A stretch of DNA of 64,000 nucleotides from Diphasiastrum complanatum (taxonomy: Eukaryota; Streptophyta; Lycopodiopsida; Lycopodiales; Lycopodiaceae): assembly GCA_029204225.1 (NCBI GenBank), contig CM055112.1:1962346-2026345 (forward strand), given 5' to 3'. Shown piece by piece: positions 47,841 through 60,390 of this stretch. A program made the position numbers and the translations under genes. A model generated the notes under the pieces. It had not been told where the DNA came from. It saw nothing but the letters and a program-made list of their open reading frames with translations, and did no database searches. Position 1 is the stretch's first letter. The number at the start of each line of letters is the position of its first letter.

Positions 47841-48702
47841 TTACGAGCTACTGAGACGGCAAACTACTTTATCATTTTGCATAAGAGTTTGTAGCTCTTA
47901 CCCTACAATCCAGCAAGCTACTATGTGCAAAATATTCTATCACGTTGTCAGTTTGAAGCCGTACTGTAAGCGCACTTCCTGTGGTAAGAATGAGAGCATC
48001 TCTGTGAGTAAAGCCTTTCCTAATCTCTATTCAAATCAGCACTACCTATAGCAAGATTCAATGCCAGTATTATGAGCAAAATAGACTTGAAGAGCTCTGT
48101 TGTCCAGCACATTGTTGGAGAAGAAAATCATTTGCTCACAAAGGATTTTCTATTCTGTTGGACAGAGATCTCATTACATAAAGTTTCTATCTTGTTGTCT
48201 ATTGAAAGGGTGAGGAATGAGCCATTACTGCCTCTATAAGCAATTTATACCTATCTAACCATCGCCTGGAAGCAACTATCTTCCTGCCTATAGAGTGCTA
48301 GATATCTACCAATGGGAGAAAAAATCAATGCCTACCTAATCAACATTGTCCAAATAGGGGTCAAAGTGAATTTTCAAGTTAGAGATACATTTCTTTTTGT
48401 CAATAAGGACTAAAAATAGTATTTTTATTATTTTTAGCAATTATCATGGGAAACCTTTTCTAACTCTAAAGAAAATTATTTGTAAGCCTAGTGATGTCAT
48501 AGATAGCAACCCACATCATTTTAGCATAGTGACGAAGTAGATAAAATAGTACCTAGAATTCTCAGAGGGTACTCTTTCTCTTGGCCCACCAGGAAATCTG
48601 AGACGTCCATGATTGTCTCCTTTAAAATATTTGACTTTAGAGTAGCTTGCCTTATAACAAAATCCACTCATAGGCTGAACGTTGGACTTGATTCAAAGTT
48701 GA
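47841..48702. other. No gene seen
   Basis: Sequence between the repeats above and a minus-strand primer-binding site. It would be the leader of a minus-strand Copia element, but no gag is recognisable. Confidence 0.4.
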
Positions 48703-49040
48703 GCTCTGATACCATGTGAAGTTTTCACACGTGTGAAGATGACTCAAAATGTGTGAATGATCTCCTAAGATGTGTGTGATTGCACAAAGATCTTGCACTT
48801 GATTGATTTTACAATCTATCTTGAAAATTCTAAGGCAAGAGCACATAGAACATGCATAAATCATTCACCATCATACATTTACATGAAAAAAACTAAGTAC
48901 GAATATGGCTTGCTCAGAGAGAGAAAGCAACAAAAGTGTGATGTGTAGAAATCTCACAATATCTCCAAAAAACTAAGTATAGAATCACTCTCTCTCACTC
49001 TCTAATAGATGTGTGGGAAGTACTACTACTAACACCCTCA
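48703..49040 (-). repeat. Primer-binding site and 5' LTR end, Copia family C
   Basis: 48703-48714 is gctctgatacca (PBS on the minus strand). The LTR starts at 48715 with tgtgaagttttcacacgtg and matches 45590-45942 in reverse orientation. Its outer end is not defined. Confidence 0.7.
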
Positions 49041-49177
49041 CGAAGTTTGGATAAAAAAACTTCACACTGAGACTTGATTTGAACTCGCCCTCAGAAGACT
49101 AGTTTTCTAGCAACAAACTTGCTTAAAATGGATTGTGATTTAATCATTAATTATCCTCTTGAAATTGGATCTGATAA

Positions 49178-49600
49178 CATGTTAAAGTACAGTACTAAGG
49201 ACCACAAATAATCCTACAAAAGACTCCAAGAGTGATTGATTGATTGATACACCAATCTGTTGCTAAACTAGTCACCAATTTCTTCATCTAGAAAAGCAAT
49301 TATGATCACACGATCAAGAGCAATCTTATACAATGATCAAACATGGAAATACGACCCCAAATGTGTGTGGTACAGCCTCGAGTATGGCATGCTATCAGAG
49401 ATTGAATGTAACCAATTTTAGTTTGCATTTAGATCATAAAATCACAACAAATGATGAAAAACTTGAGATTGCCAATTTGCTCTCAAATCAAGATCTTCCA
49501 TGTATGGAATTCTTTGGTTCATTGAATGAAAGTTTTTTGCATTTCACAATTTCATGTCCTATTTTTCCGTAATATCTCTATAAGAGCTTGCTATTGCCAT
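49178..49600 (-). repeat. Diverged partial LTR of Copia family A
   Basis: Text tgttaaagtacagtactaaggacc follows a decayed PBS (ggatctgataaca, 49166-49178) and can be followed to about 49460 against the 9440 LTR with many substitutions and indels. It is an older copy than the others. Confidence 0.6.
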
Positions 49601-52600
49601 TGGCCTTGGATTTGTGAGAAAGTCTCACATGATTTTTCATGAATTATGTATTGCTTATGATGGTAATCTAGATGATTGCAACCATTGTCAAATCATATGA
49701 TTGAAATTATGTTACGAGATGGAAAAGTGCAAGATGAGGTAAACATTCTAGGACAATCTACAAACTAGAATATGTTCAGTCCCCTAAACATCTCTAACAA
49801 GTTTTTCCCATAATTGACTATGGTGTTTGATGTCACTTGTGAAATAGAAAACAACAACCAAATTCAAGAGTAAAAAATGGACATATGATACATGCTAAAC
49901 AATCAAATGCCACTTTGTAGGTGTTGTCAAACTTTCTTCTTGGAGCACTTATGTTTCACAAATTAAGCAAAAGAGAAAATGATGTGTTTTTATTGTTAAC
50001 ATGTAATAGTTGTAAGGCAGATAAAAATCATCTAAATGTTTTGCTTATACAAGTTGACACCTAGAATCATAGTATAATATTAGTAGATGGTCTCCTATTA
50101 TGGTGTCATGCTAACTGGATTATTTTAGTTTCTCATATACACATATGTACATTTTGTTTATATATGGTCATTATAACTAGTCCTATACAAAATAAAAAAT
50201 TTGTCAACAAATTAACATGCTATGACCTACTATATGTGATGAATATCTTGAGTGCTTTGACAAACATTTGGCAATTGTTCAACCATGTGAATAATGCTAC
50301 CTGTAGTTTCACTTTACTTCAATCTCTCACATCAACTTAGCTAGATTTATGTATATTAAATTGGTAGATAATGTATATTCTACAAAGATTGAAAAGAATA
50401 GAAATGATAGTTATATTTGGTGTTAAATTTGTTCATGAAACAAGAATGAATCTCTACCACTTCCAGAACAACAAAGTTGAACTATGTGTTCATATAATAC
50501 TCTTCTCCTAACTATTCTTTTAAGTATTTGTATAGAGTTTCTAATAAAAAAAAACCTCAAAAAGGCCAACAAGGTACTATTCCATTATGGACAAAAATAT
50601 ATCATACAATTTTTCAAAAGTGTGGTGATTGATCTAGATCCTACATCTTTCACTTGTCAAATTCAATATATGCATGTAACTAGTAGCAAGTATTAGAAGG
50701 TGTTACTAATCTTGTCCAATGGCTAAACTTTGTTGGATGTATTTTTTTGCTTTTGTCACATTGGGTGGATTTATCTAACAGAAGTATAGTATAAATTGAA
50801 ATGGAGATGTTGCATGAAGCTTTTGTGCAAAAAATATGATAGCTCTATTCTATGATAGACCTTGCCTTGGTTTCTTAAGAAAAGATAGTATGAATGATGA
50901 GTGGTTGTGGGCATAGCTACATGTGTTCCATTAATTGGTATTAGTGGTTTTTCATACTTGGCTTTTTTATCCATGGCTATATAAAGCTATCATTAGTCCC
51001 TAGAGAGCATTATAAATCAATATGATTATTGTGACCTTATGGTCTCTCTATTCAAAATTTTGGTATTACTTGCTTTGACCTACAATAGCCATTGGCATTG
51101 GACTTAGAGTACAAGTGTTGTATAATAGGCTTTGTGGTCCTTTTTATATGGCTTAAATGGAACTATAGTTTAAAAGAATGCTAATGCGATACTTTTGTTG
51201 TAGTTTGACAATAGGTAGACTACATATAATGCATGGCTATGCTATTTAGTTGTATGGCTACTATTGTTTTACTACATACAAAGATCCTTTAGTTGTTTTC
51301 TACTACTCAACGTACATTGTTGCGACATGAATAGCATCTAGAAGTAGGTATTGATACGCACAATTCCTAGACGAGTACTTTTGTGTTGGCTTAGTGTCTT
51401 GTTGTGAATGGGTGCATAATAGCTTACTCCCTTCAACATTCTTGCATAAATTGTGAGGAGCCAATGTTTTTTTCAAATTATCTTCAAAACATTGCCATGA
51501 CATACATTGTTAATCCAATTTATCTGTTTAAATGTCTTATGTTAAGTACTATTATTCTATATATGTAATTTTTGTTTACATTATGTTTGTAATAAACACA
51601 CATACATACGTATATATATAAACATTTTGACTTTAGGCAACTTCAGTGTTTGCAATATTTTGACAATTTTTTTTTAATTTCTTTAGGGCCTTTATAACAT
51701 CTATGACTAGACTCAAACAATATAAAGCACAAATTGAATTATAATTATTTGGGCAACTCTAAGAGTTTGAAACTTTTAAAATAATCAATAATTACCATAA
51801 GCGCACTTGTAAAATGACTTTGAATCTTGTAATATTTTATTGAAGCACTTATGCACAAAGATACTACAAAGATTATGTTTCTATCTCTCTAAGATATGTC
51901 AATATTATTCCACTAGTCTGATTGAGAGTGCGTAGTCCTTAAGCATTACACTAATGTGTTATAAGATAAATTCTTTTTTTGGTATTCTAGTGTTAGTACT
52001 TCTACCGTACTTTTTATCTTTGCATTATTTTCAAAACTTTTTTCTATGGAATATTGTAAAATGTCCACTTCGTAGTGCAATAGGACATGATTTAGTAGAT
52101 AATAGAAGAATAAAGTCATGTTTGTCTGAAAAAAGTTAAAACTCTTCATACAACTCATAAAGGAGGCTAACAAAAGTAACATGACAATAGGAATGTTGCG
52201 TTTTCATTAAATTGTAAGCTTTTTTTTGTCATGGTATCTAAGTCCATGAGAGCCTATCATGTGATAATAGTTTGTCATTCAATAAATTCTCTTGTTGCGA
52301 CTACTTTTTTTAAATTTTTTATGGAGGTAAAGAGAAGCTTGATAACAAATTTACTACTTCTAGACCTTTTGAGATTTGAAAACATTAAGCCTTTGATTAT
52401 AGATTTTGCAAGATGACCAAAAAGCTTTTGGCAATCTTGTTCCAATTAATTGGATTATATTGCATTGACAACCACTATGGACTTAGGTTTTACTCCTTGT
52501 ACATTACGTAATTTTTTGCATAATGACTACATTATTGAGTTAACTTTTCGGAGCAAAAAACTAATAGAAATGATTGGAATTCAAAGTTAGCATACAAAAT

Positions 52601-53576
52601 GAAAATTTTGAAGTTAATTACATGAATTAAATGTCACGTCAACTTTTATTAAAGAATGAATGAAAGAGATACCAAATGTCCACATACATACATGTAGAGT
52701 CAATCTTGTGATCTCATTGAAGAGAAATAGATCATCAACTAACTAGTCTCATGTGAGGTACAACATGTAAAATTGTCACTTGATTTCCACATACTTCAAA
52801 ATACATGAAATAGATCTTATTTATTATATTAAAAGAAGAAGACTTCAATCACCTCTCTCATGTGAGGAATGCACACATTGGATTTTCCTTTTTTCTAGTG
52901 ATTCTTCAATTGGTAATTTTGGTACTAGTGTCTTTTATTACAAATATACAATATACATCACGTAGAGGCTTGAGTCTAAATACGGAGCACAATACTCCAA
53001 GAGGTCAACCTAGGCCTAAAATGTAATGAATTTTTCCAAGATCAATGCTCAAAGACAACACTAGTGACTCAAAAATACTCAATTTGTATGAAGCAATGTG
53101 TTGAATGACTCAAAAACTTTGTCTAGATCTCGAGTTTGTTGAATTGATATACACAAAAAATGGATTTTGAATCAGACAAGCAAAATTTGAATCAAATCAA
53201 AAAGTGGTCACTCGGATTTTGGATCACTCCCTACTCTTCTTTATGAGCTTATAACTCTTGATAGACACATTATATTGATTCGAAACTAATTGTTATGGAA
53301 AGTAGATCTTACTAGCTTTCCATCAAGCTATAACATCAATATCTTTGGACCTAACATGAAGGAGATAAAGAGGTTTGAAGTGCTCTGATTTTCACACGTG
53401 CAGAAATCCAGAATTCCATACAATATCAGTTTTGATCTGAAAAACTTGATTCTAACCTCTTTGATCCAAACACTTTTCAAGAAAAGATAGAGAAAAGTGG
53501 TAAACAGCTTCCTTGCTTGAATAGAAGTCAAAATTTCTTACACAGTCAATGATAATAGCATGCAAAGCTTAATTTG
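49601..53576. other. AT-rich intergenic, no gene seen
   Basis: Only short open frames with low-complexity translations and no recognisable domain or retroelement motif. Confidence 0.5.
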
Positions 53577-54359
53577 GCTCTGATACCATGTTGAAATCCA
53601 GAAGGTTCACACGTGTGGGAAAACCAATTCTAAGTTTGAATGATCTTATTAAGCTTTGTGTTTAGCACATAAACTGATTCTAGATTGTATGTCAAGATGT
53701 AGTTCAAGAATTTATGACTAAAACACAATCTAGCATACTAGTAATCAAAGAATGGTTACTTTCACAATCAATAAGGAAAGTACAAAGAAACTAATGCATT
53801 AGCATAGCCTCCTCCTCGAGTTAGAGAGAGATTGCAAAATTCAAGCATACAAGGCAATAGATCCAAATTGACAAGAAATGGCCTCAATGCTTGGTTCATC
53901 ATCAAAGATTGTGAGAGAACTCATATACATTTATGGTGGATGGAAGAGTTCGTGGTAGAGCTAGCATCTATCTACTTTCTTCCACATCTAAAGTTGAAAA
54001 CTAACAAACTAGTGACATTTGTCACTTTACATGCATACCTATCTACCTATTTTTACCAAGTGGCAATTTCTAAACTAGAATTGTCCAAATCACTATGCAT
54101 GTGTCCTTTACACTTTGTGCATGCTTTGCATGTCACTTAGGAACACTTACAATCTTTGAATGTGATACGACTCGAATTTCTACAAGCTCATATTTGGCAT
54201 TTCTATGCCTTAAATCTATATGCATGTTGTATTTGACCAACTAGACTTCATATAACCCATGTAGCTCGAGTTTTCTCTTGGCCAAATTTGGCATTTCCAA
54301 TATGAAACATTACGTACATGTAGAAAAAACCTTATCAAAACCAAAAGTCAAGATAGATG
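53577..54359 (-). repeat. Primer-binding site and LTR of Copia family D
   Basis: 53577-53588 reads gctctgatacca (PBS on the minus strand). The LTR begins tgttgaaatccagaagg at 53589 and probably extends several hundred bases. A 102-codon frame at 53832-54140 inside it has no domain. The outer boundary is unknown and no second copy was found. Confidence 0.5.
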
Positions 54360-54681
54360 ATTTTTCATTTTTCAACAGTTGACTCTTGTTCCTCTGATTG
54401 ACCACCTGATGATTCATCGAAGCGATAGGAAAAATCTATCATCTTGTGTGAGAGTTCCATCATGGCAGCATCCTTACAGAGTTGTGCAAGTGACACATAG
54501 GATGCTTATTCTGCCATACCATATTTGGTCTTTTTGGACAGTCTAGCATAATATTTTGCCATGATGATCTGTTCAAGAATTGGACAATCCTTCACTAGAT
54601 GGAAGATCCGATAGGTGTAGTCTCAGATGGTTTCATCAGGGAACTTCTGAAGTAAACATTTTGTCTCTAATGCCAAAGCTT
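54360..54681 (-). pseudogene. Degenerate gag-like or host-derived coding fragment
   Basis: The minus strand translates with only two stops over about 105 codons: ALALETKCLLQKFPDETI, a stop, DYTYRIFHLVKDCPILEQII, MAKYYARLSKKTKYGMAE, a stop, then ASYVSLAQLCKDAAMMELSH. The 'eti.dY.yRi..lv.d' pattern resembles retroelement capsid helices, but I cannot name the family. It abuts a family E LTR start at 54682. Confidence 0.35.
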
Positions 54682-55137
54682 TGCTAGCTTTCAATTCTGA
54701 ACCTTTGACAAAAGGCAACACGACACGACACGACACGACACGAAATCAGTCGTGCTCCACGAACAACCAAGAAGATTAGCCAAGTACCAAGGGGTACAAA
54801 TATTTGATCTGATGTCATGACATCATCAGAAGTGTTCTAGATCGTGGCTAATTTGCCACTCTTGTAATTCGCAAATTAGTTATAGATGTTTAATCTTTCT
54901 AATCTGTAAGTTACAAGACACGACACGAAATCGTTTGCAAACTATATACTTTCTAATTGATGCATATGCTAAGTAATGAAAGCAATATAAGAACAAGACA
55001 TGAAAATATTCAAAATACAATCCGCTTGTAAGCGAAACAATTTTGAGAGGATTAGTAGATCCAAAGGTCCACTAGTAAGCGAGACACAATTCGTGAGAGA
55101 ATTGTATTTCTCTCACGCCAATGCATAGTGCGGATCT
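54682..55137 (+). repeat. Partial LTR of Copia family E with (acacg)n
   Basis: Starts tgctagctttcaattctg and shares blocks with 40358-40975 (tggctaatttgccactcttg, ttctctcacgccaatgca). A five-copy acacg pentamer array lies at 54717-54744. It is cut off at 55137 and joined directly to integrase coding sequence. Confidence 0.7.
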
Positions 55138-56267
55138 GTCATGCAGGACAGATCAAGGTGGCGAATACATCTCGAATCGCTTCACTAACTTCTGCAATGA
55201 TCATGGTATCATTCACAGAAGGACTGCAACTTACACATCACAGCACAACGGTGTTGCAAAAAGGAAGAATAGGACCTTGATGGAAGCTGCCAGATGCATG
55301 ATGGCCTACTCGAAAGCTCCAAGAGTACTGTGGGCTGAAGTAGTAGCTACAACTGCATACATCTAGAACATGATAGGGAAGTCTGGTGTCCTCACACGAC
55401 ACTACATGAATTATGGTGGGGTAGAAAGCCCAACCTGTCTCACATCAGAATCTTTGGCTGTGCAACTTATGCACATATCCCTGATAAGCTTCGAAAGAAG
55501 CTTGATGAGAAAGCTGAATAGGGATATCTTGTAGAATATGACAAAAATTTGTCATACTACAGAGTCTACATGCCAGACACGAACACTGTGAAGGCAGTGA
55601 GAGATGTTAGATTTGATGAGAGCAGAATGATGGCCAATGATGATCTTGTCAGTTATGAAGTTCTGGAAAGACAATATTATGATCTGCCACCAGCGACAGA
55701 GGGAGCAAAAGACAAACACAAAAATGAAGATTTTCAAGTCACTTCACATTTGAGTGATGAATCAGAAGACGAAAGATTCGAGAGGCAGCCTTCTACTACA
55801 GTACCTGTAAACCAAGATGGTTTCGGACCTAGCAGAGCAGACAAAGACAAAGGCATTGCTGTCTTAGGAGGATCTCTTAGAAGGTCGACAAGACAACAAA
55901 GAGTGCCAACAAGATATGTGCCAGACAGCTTTGCTTCTACATCAGAAGAGTTCTGTAAATTTAGTGGCAAACCACAGACTTTCGAGGAGGTAGATTTTCG
56001 AGGAGGCAATTGAATGTCCAGAGAAGGACAAATGGACCCAAGCCATGAACGAGGAGATGGAATCCATGAGGAAGAACCAGGTATGGACGTTGCAGCCATT
56101 ACCAGATAAGCGAAAGGCTGTGAAATGCAAATGGATTTACAAGCTCAAGTATGGACCATATGGAGATGTCTCAAAATATAAGGCAAGGGTGGTAGCGAAG
56201 GGATTCTCTCAAAGATATGGTATTGATTATTTTGAAACTTTCTCTCCTGTCATGAAACATTTGTCCC
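55138..56267 (+). pseudogene. Copia family E integrase C-terminus and start of reverse transcriptase
   Basis: It opens RTDQGGEYISNRFTNFCNDH and SQHNGVAKRKNRTLMEAARC, the integrase core around the catalytic Glu, then a stop and frame change, VYMPDTNTVKAVRDVRFDES, an acidic linker (SDESEDERFERQ), RRSTRQQRVPTRYV, and the RT start [20 protein letters not shown] and [20 protein letters not shown], ending at [15 protein letters not shown]. The palm domain with YVDD is missing. Gag of the same family follows in inverted orientation. Confidence 0.9.
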
Positions 56268-57372
56268 TGGTAATGGATACACTCAATCTTGGGATTGAGC
56301 CAGCATGTATCTACTGTATGCCCGTCTCTTCTGCATTTCACACAAGCCTTCTTGTCTGCACCTTGTTGTTTTGACCTCCCTTTGGTCTTCCAGTTGCCTT
56401 TGCTTGTTCCCTCTGTTTGTTGATCATGATCCTGCCTCTGATTGGACTCCCTCTTAGGCTTAAATTGTTTCTTTGATTTTTTTTTTTTGTCGTAGAGGGC
56501 CTAGTCAAAAGCATCTTTGAAATCAAGATGTTCTCTGGCCTCGACTTCCTCTCGAATCTTGACAATCGCCTTTTCGAGGTTCATGGAAGGATCTTTCGCG
56601 AGCAGGGTTCTTGTTGTCTGGAATGATCTGGGTAAGGCTCTCAATAGGTACGTGAGCTGCTTCTCCGTTGACACTACATTCTCTACTCCAGAGTTATGTA
56701 GTGATAGAAACAGGTCCTTCATCTTTCTCACGAAAGAAGTGAGGTCTTTTCCATCCCACTATAGATTGGTCAGCTGATCTTTCAGCATCATGATTTGACT
56801 TCTTGACTTCGTCTGAAATCTGGCGAGTAATGCATCCCACATCTCCTTATCTTTGGAGAGTGTAGCCAGGTCAAGTGTGAGACTATCTTTGATGGAAGAT
56901 GATAACAAAGCTACTGCCTTGTCATTTTTCTCCCTCCATTCGCGTAGCTCCTTGCCTGATATTGTAGGCATTTCTTCTGTGCCATCCACCCAGGGGAAGA
57001 GTCCTTTGCCCTTGAGTACAAGTGATGTCTTAACTTTCTAGGCTAGAAAGTTAGATCCTGAAGAATCAAGTACTATGCAGATTTTGCTCTGCATGCTGCT
57101 GATTGAAGCCATTGCTTCTTGAGTCTATTTCCTCGTTGATGGTTGTTTGTTTAAATGCTTGGCCCCCTAGATCTGCTAGCTTCTTGGCTATGTTAGAATA
57201 TGACAAGATGACCTGCTCTAATGCCACTGAAGAGGATGAATTTTGCAGTCGCGAAACTGTCGCGACAACCACGATCCTCTTGCGACTCGGATGGAGTTCA
57301 GATGCGATCGTTGGACACTGCCAGCTGAATCACTCCTTCAGTCCTCCAGAATGTAGTCAGGCACTGCTGATC
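56268..57372 (-). pseudogene. Copia family E gag, inverted
   Basis: On the minus strand it starts near 57110 (MASISSMQSKICIVLDSSG), with GKELREWREKNDKAVALLSS, WDALLARFQTKSRSQIMMLK, AREHLDFKDAFD and a zinc knuckle [14 protein letters not shown] near 56330; it breaks inside the second knuckle at 56268. The leader up to 57372 matches 41145-41428. The gag is nearly colinear with 41429-42265. Confidence 0.88.
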
Positions 57373-58320
57373 TACGTTATTCCATTTGGAAAGTGAGGAT
57401 GGAATCACTCCTAGTGATCCATGACCTCTTTGACATAGTTCTAGGAGTTGAGGACGAGCCTCAGGCTCCCCAAGAACAAACCAAATAGAAGAAGAGAGCA
57501 AGATTAGCTCTACATTGCATAAAGTTGAATGTATGCAATGACCTCTTGAAGGAGGTGTCTTCTTGTGCCTCATCCAAAGAGGCTTGGGATTCATTAAAGA
57601 GTATCTATGAATCCAATAACACTTCAAGAATCCTCAGCATGCTAAGAAATCAAGTTTTCCAAAGCATGAAAGGAAGTGGAGAGAGTGGACAAGAGTATGT
57701 CCTTAGGATCAAATCTCTTAACAAGGAATTGAGTGCTATAGGAGAAAAGATCCAAGATCAAGAGCTAGTACAAATCATATTGAATGGCCTAGGTGATGAG
57801 TTCACCAACTTGGTCCAATCATTTGCTATTCAAAACACTCTTCCATCCATTGAAAAGTTGCATAATGTTCTTGTGGCCGAGGAGAGTAGACTTCTACACC
57901 TCAAGACAAGAATGGAAGGCATGTCACTTAATGGAGGAGAGGAGAAAGCAAACTTTACATCAAAAGGCAAAAAGAAGCAACATCTATTCAAAAAGAATCA
58001 AGGCAAGGAGGCCGAGATGAAGACTAGAGGATCAACTTCCAAAGGCAAGGTGAAGAACAAGGAAAAGCTCAAGTGTTTCTTTTGTGGGAAGAAAGGATAC
58101 TTTGTCTCAGAATGCTACTTGAAGACAACAAGCCAATGGAGATCAAGGGAACATTGCTCAAGAGGAAGAAGATGAGGATGGATTCAACACATTCTTAATG
58201 GTTGCATTTACACCAACTTCAAGTCAAGACACATAGTGGATAGATAGTGGGGCTAGTTCCCACATGTCTTTTAACAAGCATTATTTTTCTACTCTTCTCT
58301 CTTGTAATGTTTGCTCTATG
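57373..58320 (+). pseudogene. Copia gag and start of protease
   Basis: Directly at the end of the inverted gag leader, AIWKVRMESLLVIHDLFDIV opens a plus-strand gag with one stop near 57488, then a long frame: KLNVCNDLLKEVSSCASSKE, YVLRIKSLNKELSAIGEKIQ and ILNGLGDEFTNLVQSFAIQN (UBN2), then knuckle CFFCGKKGYFVSEC near 58075. After a frame change the protease reads WIDSGASSHMSFNKHYFSTL with an intact DSGA, then degenerates into a GA-rich repeat. It belongs near family A by sequence. The first ~15 residues of gag are missing at the chimeric junction. Confidence 0.9.
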
Positions 58321-58794
58321 CAAGATGAGAGAGAGTGAGAGTGAGAGAGCGAGAGCGAACGTAGTATGAAAATTATACATGCTGCATCTATTGTTTTACA
58401 CCAGCACATCTTCATGTCTCTCATATCATATGCATCATGTCCAATCATTGAACATAACACGCTAAACCCGACACCCTAACAAATGACACAGTTAGCATAA
58501 CACCCTAAACCCTAACAAATCGCATGGTTAACATAACATCATAAACCCACAACCCCATAGCCATAACCATCAAAACAAGCTAGAATGCATGTTAGCATTC
58601 TATCCGGTTTCATGGATGAACTGTAGTAGCCTTGGATTCACTAGGGAATGAGAGGGATCAGTTGGCCTTTGATCGTTCTCGCCTTCAGCCTACCGTTGGT
58701 CTTGCTCTCGGGCTGTTTCTCTAGCATGATCTAGGGCCTGGGCTCCTTTCACCCACTCCTTCATGCATCTAAAGTTACCTTGTTCAATGGTAAG
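58321..58794. repeat. Short GA array, ccctaac-type repeats and unassigned sequence
   Basis: 58325-58357 is a degenerate gagagagtgaga array. 58450-58550 has three loosely repeated phrases of the form cataacaccctaaaccctaac at about 40-bp spacing. The rest shows no gene. Confidence 0.55.
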
Positions 58795-59455
58795 TGTGAA
58801 AAAATGCCTACATTGGCAAATCTAGCCATGTAGAATATTGTACATTTTGTCAATATTGTTTGTTGGTTACTTCAATGGCCAAAGTGCCACTTGTACATAC
58901 ACACCTAAAGTAGGTTACCACGAGTCAAGAGGAGTGGTTGTGTCTATTTGGTAGTGATTCCTACTTTGTAGGATCTAGACCATGATTTATGATGAGATTT
59001 GTACCTACCATGCACCTACCAAGCATGACTCTTGGATCTAGGCTAGGGTTTTCACATTAGGGCAAGAAAGTGGAGTCTACTTCCTTATTACATGCTGGAT
59101 TTTCACCTAACTTTGCAAAGGAAGTGTGTTTTACTATGTATTCCCATTCTCCATAGTGAGAAGATAGAAACTTTTTGGAGCCTCAAGGAGAAACTCGAGT
59201 TTCCTCTCATTGTATGGTGATTACTCTATTTTTCCAATGAAACCCAGCTTTGGCACTTTGTAAACACTGTCTACAGGCCGTACTACAGCCTTATTTCCAC
59301 ACGTGTGGAGTTGGATTATACTTATTGATCAATGCTTTGATTGTCTCTACTTGTTTCCTATCAAGCTGCTAAAATAGATCTTGTTTTCTGATGACTAGTT
59401 TCTGATAGATTGTTTAACAAGCATACAATCACCTTGTGGATCATTCTTCTCACCT
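58795..59455 (+). repeat. Partial LTR of Copia family A
   Basis: Starts tgtgaaaaaatgcctac and follows the 6865 LTR through tagggcaagaaagtgg and ctccatagtgagaagatag to acaatcaccttgtggatc, where it stops short of the usual end tacagtactttca. Confidence 0.7.
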
Positions 59456-59720
59456 CTTAATTTTTTTTATTTTCCTTCTTCTCTTTTTGCGTTATCTTTG
59501 AGGCCTTTTTCGGAGTTGTGTTTTTCATTTCATTTTTTATCTGCTATGTTTTTTAAACCTTAACTTTTGACAATCTAGTTACCCTCACTGTTTTTTTTTT
59601 TTACCGTAGTCTCTTCTTTTAAAAAAACAAAAAAAAAAACAAACAACAAACTTTTGTAAAGGCCTCTGAAGTTCCATCTTAGTCTCACTAAGACCAGGAC
59701 ACAGAGAAATCTGCAAGGGT
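59456..59720. other. Low-complexity T/A-rich stretch, no gene
   Basis: Runs of t and a (ttttttttttttta, aaaaaacaaaaaaaaaaac) between the LTR fragment and the integrase fragment. Confidence 0.6.
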
Positions 59721-60113
59721 TTGTTGTATAATGGAGGTGAATATATCTCCAATAAGTTGATTGACTTTTGTGGTTCTAATGGCATAAAGAGGGAGTTGTC
59801 ATGTCCATACACCCCTCAACAAAATGGAGTGAGTGAGAGAAGAAATAGATCTCTTTGTGAGTGTGCTAAGGCCTTAAGGCTAGATGCTTCTCTATCCAAA
59901 CCATTTTGGGGTGAAGCAATAACTTGTGCTAACTATTTGTGCAATAGATTGCCAAACCAAGCCATTGGAGGAATCACACCATTTGAAGCTCTATTTGGAG
60001 AGAAGCCCAATCTCAAAGATCTCAAAGTTTTTGGATCCACTTGCTATGTACACCAATCCTTGGATAAGAGAAGGAAGGATGATGCAACATCCAGCTGGTT
60101 GCGGATAAAGTAG
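59721..60113 (+). pseudogene. Copia integrase C-terminal fragment
   Basis: One open frame: NGGEYISNKLIDFCGSNGIK, YTPQQNGVSERRNRSLCECA with the catalytic Glu, FWGEAITCANYLCNRLPNQA, then ITPFEALFGEKPNLKDLKVF and STCYVHQSLDKRRKD. It is family A, very close to 43236-43520, and less damaged. The front half of the integrase and all of RT are missing; the frame ends in SSWLRIK at an unrelated junction. Confidence 0.9.
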
Positions 60114-60390
60114 GACTATTTTTGGTCTTTTTTGTTTTCTTATTCCTCAGATATTTTTGTAGGTATTTTTTTTGTATTTTGTCGATTTGATAATGGATCT
60201 AAATGAGGATCTAACCGAAGTGATAATGAACTCAAATCATGATGAGATCAGGATAAAAGTTAGATGGATGGATGGTGGCATAAATACAAATCCAAACGGC
60301 AATCAGGAGAAATGAAAATACTAGAAAAATGCAGATGGGAACTCCAGATGCTGCTATGGTAAATTTCTTTACTCCTATCTCATTTGAGCT
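60114..60390. other. No gene seen
   Basis: AT-rich filler between the integrase fragment and a polypurine tract. No RT or RNase H motif could be found. Confidence 0.5.

Noticed and set aside
58505-58525. Interstitial telomere sequence (ccctaaaccctaa)
   Set aside because: Only two units, within a loosely repeated stretch; too short to claim telomeric origin.
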